24,047 nt of DNA from CAZPMT01 sp964587655 (lineage in GTDB: Bacteria > Hydrogenedentota > Hydrogenedentia > Hydrogenedentales > SLHB01), in the NCBI GenBank assembly GCA_964587655.1, contig CAZPMT010000083.1:1-24047 (forward strand), read 5' to 3'. Below, piece by piece: positions 1-6,540 of this stretch (position 1 is its first letter; every line of letters starts with the position of its first letter). The notes below the pieces were generated by a model. That model had not been told where the DNA came from, did not search any database, and saw nothing but the letters and a program-made list of their open reading frames with translations. Made by a program: the position numbers and the translations under genes.

Positions 1-756
1 CTCCTGGCCGATTTCGGCGTCAATGCCGTTGGAACGCTCAATATTCTCGAGCTTACGCGGAAGCACTGTCCCGACGCCCCGTTCATTTTCACCTCGACAA
101 ACAAGGTCTACGGGGATACGCCGAACTTCTTGCCGCTTGTCGAACTTGAGAACCGATGGGAAGTGGACGCCTCTCACCCTTACGCGGAGCACGGCATCGA
201 CGAGTCCATGTCCATCGATCAATCCAAGCACTCCGTGTTCGGGGCGTCGAAGGTGGCCGCGGACGTGATGGTGCAGGAATACGGCCGGTATTTCGGCATG
301 AACACGGCTGTGTTTCGCGGCGGCTGCCTTACCGGCCCGGGCCATTCCGGTGCGGAGTTGCACGGGTTCCTGTCGTATCTCATGAAATGTGCGATGACGG
401 GACGCGAGTATCGGGTTTTAGGGTACAAGGGCAAACAGGTCCGCGACAACATTCATTCGAGCGACCTCGTGGAGGCCTTCCGGCAAGTCTTTATGAAGCC
501 TCGCTCTGGCGAGGTCTACAACATCGGCGGGAGCCGGTTCAGCAATTGCTCGATGAAGGAAGCGATCTCCTCGTGCGAGCAAATCGCAGGCAAGAAGATG
601 AACTGCACCTACGTGGAAGACAACCGCGTTGGCGACCACATCTGGTGGATAAGCGACGTGCGCCGCTTTCAGTCGCATTATCCCGAATGGCGGCACCAGT
701 ACGACATTCAACGGATCCTAGAGGAAATCTTCCATGGCTTCGAAGGGCGCCTCTGA
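1..756 (+). CDS. NAD-dependent epimerase, CDP-paratose 2-epimerase-like (5' truncated by window edge)
   Basis: The frame is open from base 1 to a TGA at 754-756, so the N-terminal Rossmann glycine motif lies outside the window. What remains is an extended SDR sugar-nucleotide epimerase: STNKVYGDTPN (about codons 32-42), the HSVFGASKVAADV segment holding the catalytic Lys, then RGGCLTGPGHSG and QVRDNIHS, all close to the CDP-paratose/tyvelose epimerase group. Such enzymes convert NDP-sugars in the cytoplasm for O-antigen or EPS synthesis. The position of the usual catalytic Tyr of YxxxK reads Phe (FGASK); I recall this variant in related proteins, so it need not mean inactivity. The gene overlaps the next one by 23 bp, suggesting translational coupling. 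The exact substrate is not certain. Confidence 0.85.
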   Translation, partial: LLADFGVNAVGTLNILELTRKHCPDAPFIFTSTNKVYGDTPNFLPLVELENRWEVDASHPYAEHGIDESMSIDQSKHSVFGASKVAADVMVQEYGRYFGMNTAVFRGGCLTGPGHSGAELHGFLSYLMKCAMTGREYRVLGYKGKQVRDNIHSSDLVEAFRQVFMKPRSGEVYNIGGSRFSNCSMKEAISSCEQIAGKKMNCTYVEDNRVGDHIWWISDVRRFQSHYPEWRHQYDIQRILEEIFHGFEGRL

Positions 757-1534
757 CAGAAAACCGGTCGCGCGAAACACCCTCCTGTATTCGATCCTTA
801 TCCCCGCCTACAACGAGGAAGAGAACATAATCCCGACGGTCCGCGCACTCGCGCAGGCGCTTCGCGCTGAGCATATCCCGTTTGAACTGCTGATCGTGAA
901 CGACAACAGCAAGGATCGCACGCCGGACGTCGTGCGCGAGGCGCAGGGCGAGTTCCCGGAATTGAGGCTCGTCCACAACACTCCGCCGGGCGGCCTCGGC
1001 CGGGCCGTGCGCTTCGGACTGAAGCACTTCAAGGGGGAAGCCGTCGCGATTGTCATGGCGGACCTTTCAGACGATCCCAAAGACGTCGTGACGTGTTACC
1101 GGAAGATCGAGGAGGGATACGACTGCGCCTTCGGCTCGCGGTTCATGAAGGGCAGCAAGGTCGCGCACTATCCGCCTCTGAAACTCGTTTTCAACCGCAT
1201 CGGCAACGCGATCATCCGGCTCATGTTCATGACCAGCCACAATGATCTGTCGAATGCATTCAAGGCGTACCGGCGGCACGTGATCGAAGCGATCTCGCCG
1301 CTCCATTCGTGCCACTTCAACATCACGATCGAGATGTCACTGTCAGCGCTGATTCGCCGCTATTCGATCGCCATGTTCCCGATAAGCTGGTCGGGACGCA
1401 CGTGGGGTCAGTCGAATCTGCGCGTTCGCGAAATGGGCCGCAGATATATCTGCACACTCATCAAGATATGGTTTGAACGAGTCCTAATCCTCGATGACCT
1501 CCTCGCCGACATGAAACAGACCCCGGGGGAGTAG
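734..1534 (+). CDS. Family 2 glycosyltransferase, dolichol-phosphate mannosyltransferase (DPM1)-like
   Basis: A 266-residue GT-A fold glycosyltransferase. Near the N terminus is SILIPAYNEEENI, followed by LLIVNDNSKDRT (nucleotide-binding Asp) and a MADLSDDP segment in the place of the metal-binding DxD. FGSRFMKGS and the later FKAYRR segment are typical of polyprenyl-phosphate mannose/glucose synthases. It probably transfers a sugar from an NDP donor to polyprenyl phosphate or a nascent glycan on the cytoplasmic face of the membrane. There is no C-terminal transmembrane pair, so it is a short DPM1-type protein. The start at 734 lies within the end of the epimerase gene, and the two are likely co-transcribed. 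The donor sugar cannot be read from the sequence. Confidence 0.88.
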   Translation: MASKGASDRKPVARNTLLYSILIPAYNEEENIIPTVRALAQALRAEHIPFELLIVNDNSKDRTPDVVREAQGEFPELRLVHNTPPGGLGRAVRFGLKHFKGEAVAIVMADLSDDPKDVVTCYRKIEEGYDCAFGSRFMKGSKVAHYPPLKLVFNRIGNAIIRLMFMTSHNDLSNAFKAYRRHVIEAISPLHSCHFNITIEMSLSALIRRYSIAMFPISWSGRTWGQSNLRVREMGRRYICTLIKIWFERVLILDDLLADMKQTPGE

Positions 1535-1576
1535 ATCCCGTGGAACCAGCTCGGCCCGAAAACGTGCGGCGCGTCT

Positions 1577-2476
1577 CTACTCCAGAGGGATAACCTCGCG
1601 CGTGAGCCCGCCCGGCGCCCGCGCAAGCGATGTAATGGCCGTTATGCCGTTCCGCAAGAGATACTCGCGCGCTTCCGGAATGCCGCCACCGACGTCATCG
1701 GGACCATGACTGTCGTCGCCGAAACACACGGCGATGCCGAAGTCGCGTACGGCCATTTGAAGAAGCCACGGCGCGGGAAAAGGTGTGCTCAAGCCCTTGC
1801 GCAACGCCGCGGTATTGACATCGAGTATGCAGTCATGCTCGCGGATCGCCTCCAAGGCGCGAGTGGCGGCCCGACGGATGGACGGCGTGCCGGTTGCGCT
1901 TTCCGGGACGGCGTACTTGCGAATAACGTCCAGATGACCGACGACCTCGGGTCTCAGTGAGTTCACCATTTCCCGAACGGTTTCGTAATAGCGAACGGCG
2001 AACGGATCGAATCCGCCGCAACGCTCGACCGCGCGGTCGAACTCGGCCTTCGTGTAGTCGATGATGATGCCGTCGACCCAATGGACGGAACCGACCATGT
2101 AATCGAAGTTGTACCGCGTGCGGAGATCCAGCATCAGCTCGACGTAGCGGTCCTCTGGCACTACCTCGGCCTCGAACCCGCGGAGCACGGCGATCCGGTC
2201 CGCGAACTCGCTTGCCAGCGAGGCGGCCTCTCGGGCGTAGGCTTCGAAATTGCGCTCCAATCTGGCCGCGTCCCAGCCCATGGCGATCTCCTCGGCGAAG
2301 ACGTGCGCCGGCTCATACCGCGGCGCATGTTCCGCGACACCGTATGTATGGAACCCGCGCGCTATCGCCGCCTCGAGGATCGCGCGCAACGTGCCGGTCC
2401 CGTGATCGCAAAAGGCGGCGCTGTGGCCGCCGTGCAACGATACCTTCCAACGTGCTGCGTCCGAACGCAAAATCAC
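1577..2476 (-). CDS. PHP-domain phosphatase, histidinol-phosphatase (HisJ/HisK type)-like
   Basis: A 299-residue PHP-fold metal-dependent phosphoesterase. Metal-ligand motifs appear in the usual order: HGGHS near the N terminus, AEHAPR, GFEAEVVPE, GSVHW, GHLDVI, LDVNTAALRKG and GDDSHGPDDVG near the C terminus. These match the histidinol-phosphatase family that removes phosphate from L-histidinol phosphate in histidine synthesis. The start codon is GTG at 2476, supported by AGGAG six bases upstream; the annotated Met is therefore a GTG. It converges on the GT2 gene with a 42-bp gap and no clear terminator. No other his genes are in the window, so another phosphoester substrate is possible. Confidence 0.82.
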   Translation of the reverse strand: MILRSDAARWKVSLHGGHSAAFCDHGTGTLRAILEAAIARGFHTYGVAEHAPRYEPAHVFAEEIAMGWDAARLERNFEAYAREAASLASEFADRIAVLRGFEAEVVPEDRYVELMLDLRTRYNFDYMVGSVHWVDGIIIDYTKAEFDRAVERCGGFDPFAVRYYETVREMVNSLRPEVVGHLDVIRKYAVPESATGTPSIRRAATRALEAIREHDCILDVNTAALRKGLSTPFPAPWLLQMAVRDFGIAVCFGDDSHGPDDVGGGIPEAREYLLRNGITAITSLARAPGGLTREVIPLE

Positions 2477-2543
2477 ATCCTGCTCCTGCGTTGAAGCGCG
2501 GTGAGCCTAGCAGAACTACCCGGAACGGAGCAATGCCCGCGTG

Positions 2544-2601
2544 CGAGGCTGAAGGCCTCGTTGGCATGGCCCATGTGGAAGCGGCGTCCCCGCCGCTTTC
2601 C
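2544..2601. repeat. Two adjacent GC-rich hairpins
   Basis: CGAGGC (2544-2549) pairs with GCCTCG (2555-2560) around a 5-nt loop; AAGCGGCG (2579-2586) pairs with CGCCGCTT (2591-2598) around TCCC, with the stem extendable by GG/CC through one bulge. Neither is followed by a T run in either direction. They look like REP-type intergenic palindromes, just upstream of the PHP gene start. Confidence 0.5.
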
Positions 2602-2666
2602 TTGCGCCTGAGCGGAATCTTTCAGCTTTAGGCTCGCAATGGATAGCGTGTATGATATGCGGAAGG

Positions 2667-2859
2667 CGCCTTGCACCTAGATTCGGCAATTGGAGCCAGT
2701 TGGGTTTGTCCAAGTAGTGGACAAAGTGGACGTTGTGGACAAAGTGGACGCAACCCTGCAGGTGATCTTCTTCGGGGTCCACATCGTCCACAAAGTCCAC
2801 GCCGTCCACCGTTTCGGGAAGCACCTTCAATCTTGACTGCCGAATCTAGGTTGCAGGCT
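2667..2859. repeat. MITE-like element: terminal inverted repeats around GTGGAC/GTCCAC tandem arrays
   Basis: A 14-bp sequence ACCTAGATTCGGCA (2675-2688) recurs inverted as TGCCGAATCTAGGT (2838-2851), with partial matching outside it. Inside are four GTGGAC units at 9-nt period (2717, 2726, 2735, 2744) and four GTCCAC units at 9-nt period (2777, 2786, 2795, 2804), so the two 33-nt arrays can fold into a long imperfect stem with a 27-nt loop. TTTGTCCA/TGGACAAA (2705-2725) forms a further small palindrome. No ORF for a transposase is present. This accounts for about half of the 397-bp non-coding gap 2477-2873; the rest holds the hairpins at 2544-2601 and nothing else I recognise. Confidence 0.65.
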
Positions 2860-2873
2860 CGTGTGGAGGCAAA

Positions 2874-4037
2874 ATGGCCGAGACCATCGATAGCAACCGT
2901 GATGCCCGCCGTGAAGGTTTGGTTACCGTTGCGAAGCTGTACCGTGTTGCGGCCAAGACGTATACGCTGCTCCCCTACTACTTCGCGCGGAACGGGTATG
3001 CGTTCCCCGCCCGGCACTATTATTTCGAGGTGACGCGCCGGTGCAACCTGCGGTGCCTCATGTGCCAGTACATCCAGTGGCTTCGAAGCACGCCCGTGTC
3101 CGTTCAGAAAGAGGGCGAACTGACGACCGGCGAATGGTTCCGCGTCATCGACCAGGTGCAGCGGTGGAGTCTTGTGACGTTCACGGGCGGCGAGCCGTTT
3201 CTGCGCGACGATTTCATGCAGTTGCTTGAGCGGGCCAGCGCGCGGACCCGAACGCACCTCATATCAAACGCCGTTCTCTTGACGCGGGAACGCGCCCGCC
3301 GGTGTGTTGAGATTGCGGCGAGGAGGGCCGGCGGAATCGGTTTCAACTTCGCGGGTGTCTCGATCGAGGGGCCGCCTGAGGTCCACGATCACATCCGTGG
3401 GATGCGGGGGGCTTTCGAGCGCAGCATGGAAGGCGTCCGGACACTCGTCGAGTTTCGGAAGGCCAGCGGAAAGCAGTGCCCTTTGGTCCACGTGACTACG
3501 GTAATACAAGACGGCAACGTCGATTGCCTGCCCCAAATGCCGAAGATCGTGGCGGATGCCGGTGGCGACGTGCTCAATCTTGCGCTGGAAGCCCGGAACT
3601 GGGAACTGGAAGGGATGGGGTCATCGGACCCATCAAGCTACCCGCCGGAAGGGGTTCTCTTTCCCCACATTGACGCGCAGCGTCTCACAAAGGCGCTGGA
3701 TGAGACGCGTCGCGCCGCAGCCCGGACAGGCATCGAATTGCGGATGCCGGACATGAACGACCGGGCCGTTACCGAGTACTACCAGGGAAGGATGGACCTT
3801 GCGGCGTTCCGTTGTGGCGGGGCATGGGCGAACCTCGCAGTCAGTGCAAAGGGCGATGCGTACCCGTCCTGCTGGCTCTTGCGCATCGGAAACGTCCGAG
3901 AGAAGGCGCTGAGAGAGATCTGGGACGGGCGCGAAGCGCGCGAGTTTCGAAAACGGACGAAGGCCGGACTGTACCCGCCTTGCGTGGGATGTTGCTTCTT
4001 GATTCATCGCGAAGGCGGACGACGAGAGGGAGCTTGA
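2874..4037 (+). CDS. Radical SAM enzyme with SPASM-like C-terminal domain
   Basis: A 387-residue protein with the CxxxCxxC cluster CNLRCLMC (Cys57, 61, 64) that binds the SAM-cleaving 4Fe-4S centre, followed by the SAM-binding FTGGEPF (about 103-109). The C-terminal part has RCGGAW, AYPSCW, an IGNVREKALREIW segment and PPCVGCC, the cysteine layout of SPASM/twitch domains that hold auxiliary iron-sulfur clusters. Family members modify peptides or small molecules in the cytoplasm; the substrate here is unknown. The start ATG at 2874 follows GGAGG at 2865-2869 with a short 4-nt spacer and lies 15 bp after the end of the palindromic element. No precursor-peptide ORF is evident beside it. Radical SAM/SPASM proteins are frequent in EPS clusters of this kind, but the role is inferred only from context. 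Confidence 0.88.
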   Translation: MAETIDSNRDARREGLVTVAKLYRVAAKTYTLLPYYFARNGYAFPARHYYFEVTRRCNLRCLMCQYIQWLRSTPVSVQKEGELTTGEWFRVIDQVQRWSLVTFTGGEPFLRDDFMQLLERASARTRTHLISNAVLLTRERARRCVEIAARRAGGIGFNFAGVSIEGPPEVHDHIRGMRGAFERSMEGVRTLVEFRKASGKQCPLVHVTTVIQDGNVDCLPQMPKIVADAGGDVLNLALEARNWELEGMGSSDPSSYPPEGVLFPHIDAQRLTKALDETRRAAARTGIELRMPDMNDRAVTEYYQGRMDLAAFRCGGAWANLAVSAKGDAYPSCWLLRIGNVREKALREIWDGREAREFRKRTKAGLYPPCVGCCFLIHREGGRREGA

Positions 4038-4090
4038 TGAGTTGTGGTTTTTTCACATGCTTCGAGACGACGAACCGCGCGGCAAGCCGG

Positions 4091-4477
4091 TTAGTCGACG
4101 GTGACGATAGCGCCTTTCTCTGAACTCTTGGCCTTGCTCAGGCGGCGGTATGCCGTCTGCACAAGCCCATATGGATTTGCCCCGTCGGCGGGATAGGTGA
4201 CAACCGAGAAGCGAAGGTCGACTTGATTGTCAAAAAGGTTTGTGTAGCGTCGAATGGCGGACATGGCATCGTTCTTGTCCGTCTCACCCATAAGGACCGC
4301 GATGGAACTGTCGAAATCGGCCATCACGTCGCTCTTCCGGACATGCTCTCCGAGCAGATTTGTCAACCCCGCGCCGTTGCCTCCGCTGGTGACCATCACA
4401 AGCGATACGAACCGCCTGTAGCGTTCGGCTGCATGTAACTCGTATTGCAGCAATTCGTAGAACATCGTGAATTCCAT
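4091..4477 (-). CDS. Small degenerate GGDEF-like protein
   Basis: From ATG 4477 the product is 128 residues. It aligns by eye with a shrunken GGDEF fold: FYELLQYELHAAERYRRFVS resembles the first helix and strand, VRKSDVMADFDSSIAVLMGE sits where R-SD-AR-GGDEF-LL normally lies, and LRFSVVTYPADGA plus the AYRRLSKAK helix match the S-G-A-YP-DG end. The GG(D/E)EF signature is replaced by FDSS, so diguanylate cyclase activity is unlikely; a sensory or binding role is possible. A sigma-54 site ends about 60 bp upstream, which argues against a more distant start at 4675. The Shine-Dalgarno AAGGA is 18 bp before the ATG, or 11 bp before an in-frame GTG at 4483, so the exact start is open. It converges on the radical SAM gene. 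Confidence 0.6.
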   Translation of the reverse strand: MEFTMFYELLQYELHAAERYRRFVSLVMVTSGGNGAGLTNLLGEHVRKSDVMADFDSSIAVLMGETDKNDAMSAIRRYTNLFDNQVDLRFSVVTYPADGANPYGLVQTAYRRLSKAKSSEKGAIVTVD

Positions 4478-4536
4478 GCGCACGAACCGCGTAATCCTTA
4501 TTCTATTCTCTGCACCCAATAATCCCGAAAGAACAG

Positions 4537-4552
4537 AGCATTTTTTGTGCCA
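4537..4552 (-). promoter_or_regulatory. Sigma-54 (-24/-12) promoter for the GGDEF-like gene
   Basis: On the minus strand TGGCACAAAAAATGCT gives a perfect -24 box (TGGCAC), exact GG-N10-GC spacing and a good -12 box (ATGCT). The predicted start of transcription is near 4526, roughly 50 bases before the ATG at 4477. The -12 context (ATGCTCT) is shared with the site at 5244-5259. Confidence 0.72.
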
Positions 4553-4638
4553 ACTCGAGATACGGTCGACAGGCAACCGCAATTCACGCCAGGAACTACT
4601 TGAAATGCAATGATTTAGGAATGGTGACGCATGTCCTC

Positions 4639-4728
4639 TTCGGGTACCCGAACGACCCTCAGTCAGCCATTCCAAATGGATCCTTGCACCACAGTTTCTC
4701 TAAGTTGAACAACTGTTGACGCCTCAAC
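4639..4728. promoter_or_regulatory. Cluster of dyad-symmetric sites upstream of the minus-strand sigma-54 promoter
   Basis: TTCGGGTACCCGAA (4639-4652) is a perfect 14-bp palindrome, nested between GGAATGG (4618-4624) and its inverse CCATTCC (4667-4673). AGTTGAACAACT (4703-4714) and GTTGA/TCAAC (4715-4728) follow. They lie about 90-180 bp upstream of the -24 element at 4552, the usual distance for enhancer sites bound by a sigma-54 activator. Function is inferred from position and symmetry only. Confidence 0.4.
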
Positions 4729-4825
4729 GCCCTGTTATTCCCGCGATTCGCATGCAAGAGCGGATCTAACGGCTTTCAGCATTCGTGCGGCCCAATGGAC
4801 GCCGCGTCCTGGGGGCTAGTTTGCA

Positions 4826-4843
4826 CGGATCCTGAGGGATCCG
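4826..4843. repeat. Perfect hairpin CGGATCC-TGAG-GGATCCG
   Basis: Seven-base arms with a 4-nt loop, in the long non-coding region 4478-5355. No U run follows on either strand, so it is not a typical intrinsic terminator. It may be a regulator site or a repeat. Confidence 0.45.
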
Positions 4844-4942
4844 CGATAGGACCCTTTCGAACGGGGTGGTTGCCTTTCCCCGGAGTCTTGGGCGTTCGGC
4901 GTTTGCCTCCAGGCGGGAGAAAGTGGCCCAAAAAGAAATTTC

Positions 4943-4971
4943 TTGTCAAAAGCATATGCTTATGATAAAAT
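4943..4971 (+). promoter_or_regulatory. Sigma-70-type promoter
   Basis: TTGTCA (4943-4948) and TAAAAT (4966-4971) are separated by exactly 17 bp and sit in the only clearly AT-rich patch of the region. Transcription would start near 4978 and run into the sigma-54 activator gene through a leader of about 375 bases. The spacer contains the palindrome AAGCATATGCTT. This would give basal expression alongside the sigma-54 site at 5244. The 845-880 bp between 4478 and the activator gene otherwise contains no convincing gene. Confidence 0.55.
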
Positions 4972-5048
4972 AGCTGCATTATGGGCGGAGGCCGAGTGGG
5001 AATATTCGGCCATGGTCCACGATGTTTCCATACGCGAGTACATGTGAG

Positions 5049-5092
5049 CCTTGTCGAGACAAGGATTGCTGACTTGAGGACAAATGTTTGTC
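5049..5092. promoter_or_regulatory. Two palindromes, possible activator binding sites
   Basis: CCTTGTCGAGACAAGG (5049-5064, 7-bp arms) and GACAAATGTTTGTC (5079-5092, 6-bp arms) share TTGTC/GACAA half-sites. They lie about 150-195 bp upstream of the sigma-54 site at 5244, a normal place for upstream activating sequences. They would also sit in the leader of a transcript starting at the sigma-70-type promoter. Role inferred. Confidence 0.4.
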
Positions 5093-5243
5093 ACAAGAGA
5101 ACAATTTCTTGCTGAGGTCGAGAATAGGTGTGTATGAAGGGATAACTGCGTGTTTACAAGATATTGGGGTATCGCAAGGTGTTCGCCTTACAGGTAGCGG
5201 AACAGGGTCCCCTCAATCTGCGAATAACAATTCAGACTGGGTG

Positions 5244-5259
5244 TGGCATGGAAGATGCT
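5244..5259 (+). promoter_or_regulatory. Sigma-54 (-24/-12) promoter for the activator gene
   Basis: TGGCATGGAAGATGCT has exact GG-N10-GC spacing, a -24 box one base from TGGCAC and a -12 box ATGCT. The predicted start is near 5270, about 85 bases upstream of the likely start codon at 5356. It implies that the activator controls its own gene and, by read-through, the export/exosortase operon. Confidence 0.58.
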
Positions 5260-5355
5260 CTCAAGATCGGGCATGTAGCGTGGCGCTCATGTCCGCAGGT
5301 GCTGTCTACAGGCGGGTGAGGAATGGTGGACAGCGACAAAGGAGGGTTGTTTGCG

Positions 5356-6420
5356 TTGGCTATTCGCAGTCATATGTGGTCTGAATTCAGGGACGAAGAG
5401 ATCCGCGTTCCGTTACACGAGAAGCTCATAGGGAACGACCCCCGTATTCGCGAGATCAACGCGCTGGTGGGTCAACTCGCTCAGACGAATCTGACGGTTC
5501 TCATCACGGGTGAGACGGGCACCGGCAAGGACATTGTTGCCCGCCTGCTCCATACGCTCTCGCCGCGGGCTGACAAGTCCTTCATCAAAGTGAACTGTCC
5601 GAGCATTCCCGATGGCGTATTCGAGAGCGAGCTTTTCGGATATGAGCGAGGCGCGTTCACTGGGGCGCATACGTCGCGTCCGGGCCGTTTCGAACTTGCA
5701 AGCGGGGGCACGATCTTCCTCGACGAGATCTGTGAGGCGCCCCTGCATTTTCAGGGGAAGCTTATCCAAGTGCTGGACGGCGAGCCGTTCATGCGCATCG
5801 GGGGCACTGCGCCCGTGCGGGTGGATGTGCGCGTGGCGGCGGCGACGAATATCATGTTGGACGAAGCGATCAACGGCGGACGGCTGCGCAAGGACGTTTC
5901 ATTCCGCCTTAGAGAGGTAGTGCTCCATTTGCCGGCGCTCCGGGAACGGCGCGGCGACATTCCCATGCTTGCCGAGCATTTCAACTACAACATGTGCAGG
6001 ATGCTCAAGAAGGCGCACGCCCCCTTACAGCCGGAACTGATCGACCGGCTCGTCGAACAGGATTGGCCGGGCAACGTGCGGGAGTTGGCCGGCCGCGTCA
6101 AGGAGTACGCCGCGACGGGGCTGCCCGAGGCGCTTTTCGCCGAAATGAAGCCGGCCGGGCCGTCGTCGGCGCCGGAGAAGAGGCGCGGGCGAAAGCCCAA
6201 GGACGCCGGTTGGGAAGAGGACGAGAGGGCCATCCCGGAACGCGAGTTCATGTCCCTGAAGGAGGCCGCGCGCCGGGCGGCGGATACGGCTGAGCGCACT
6301 TTGATCGAGGACACGCTGCGGTACACGTTGTGGAATCGAAGGAAAGCGGCGAAGCTGCTGAAGACGAGTTACAGTTCGTTACTGCGCCGCATTGACGCAT
6401 ACGAAATCGGTAAGTCATGA
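5356..6420 (+). CDS. Sigma-54-dependent transcriptional activator (AAA+ and Fis-type HTH), no receiver domain
   Basis: An enhancer-binding protein: Walker A GETGTGKD, the sigma-54 contact loop GAFTGA within ELFGYERGAFTGA, Walker B IFLDE, and a Fis-type helix-turn-helix at the C terminus (WNRRKAAKLLKTSYSSLLRRI). About 40 residues before the AAA+ domain leave no room for a receiver, GAF or PAS domain, so activity is not set by a standard phospho-relay on this polypeptide. I place the start at TTG 5356 because AGGAGG (5340-5345) lies 10 bases before it; an in-frame ATG at 5323 has no such site. Known exosortase/EPS loci of other bacteria use the two-component activator PrsR with sigma-54, and this is the probable counterpart. 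The basic linker KRRGRKPKDAG before the HTH may aid DNA binding. Confidence 0.9.
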   Translation: MAIRSHMWSEFRDEEIRVPLHEKLIGNDPRIREINALVGQLAQTNLTVLITGETGTGKDIVARLLHTLSPRADKSFIKVNCPSIPDGVFESELFGYERGAFTGAHTSRPGRFELASGGTIFLDEICEAPLHFQGKLIQVLDGEPFMRIGGTAPVRVDVRVAAATNIMLDEAINGGRLRKDVSFRLREVVLHLPALRERRGDIPMLAEHFNYNMCRMLKKAHAPLQPELIDRLVEQDWPGNVRELAGRVKEYAATGLPEALFAEMKPAGPSSAPEKRRGRKPKDAGWEEDERAIPEREFMSLKEAARRAADTAERTLIEDTLRYTLWNRRKAAKLLKTSYSSLLRRIDAYEIGKS

Positions 6421-6466
6421 GGGGCCCCCTAACGCGGCACAGCCGCAACAGGAGCCAAGGGCATGA

Positions 6467-6519
6467 TTTCTTTGTCAGCAACATCTAAGCTGGACGCGTG
6501 GATGTTGCTGACAAAGAAA
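6467..6519. promoter_or_regulatory. Long leader hairpin directly before the wza-like gene
   Basis: A perfect 19-bp inverted repeat, TTTCTTTGTCAGCAACATC at 6467-6485 and its complement at 6501-6519, with a 15-nt loop. It ends 8 bases before the Shine-Dalgarno AGGAGG (6528-6533). No T run follows, so it is not a typical terminator. In RNA it could control translation or stability of the exporter mRNA and separate it from the upstream activator gene; it may alternatively be another palindromic repeat. Confidence 0.6.
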
Positions 6520-6540
6520 CGAACGGAAGGAGGAAGTCCA

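Noticed and set aside
4810..4825. Possible plus-strand sigma-54 site TGGGGG...TTGCA
   Set aside because: Good -12 box, but the -24 box fits only at TGG and the position is far from any start.
4776..4979. 67-residue minus-strand ORF
   Set aside because: No domain, no ribosome site, overlaps the predicted promoter; probably non-coding.
5088..5384. 98-residue ORF upstream of the activator
   Set aside because: Low-complexity composition, no recognisable domain, overlaps the sigma-54 site and the activator start.
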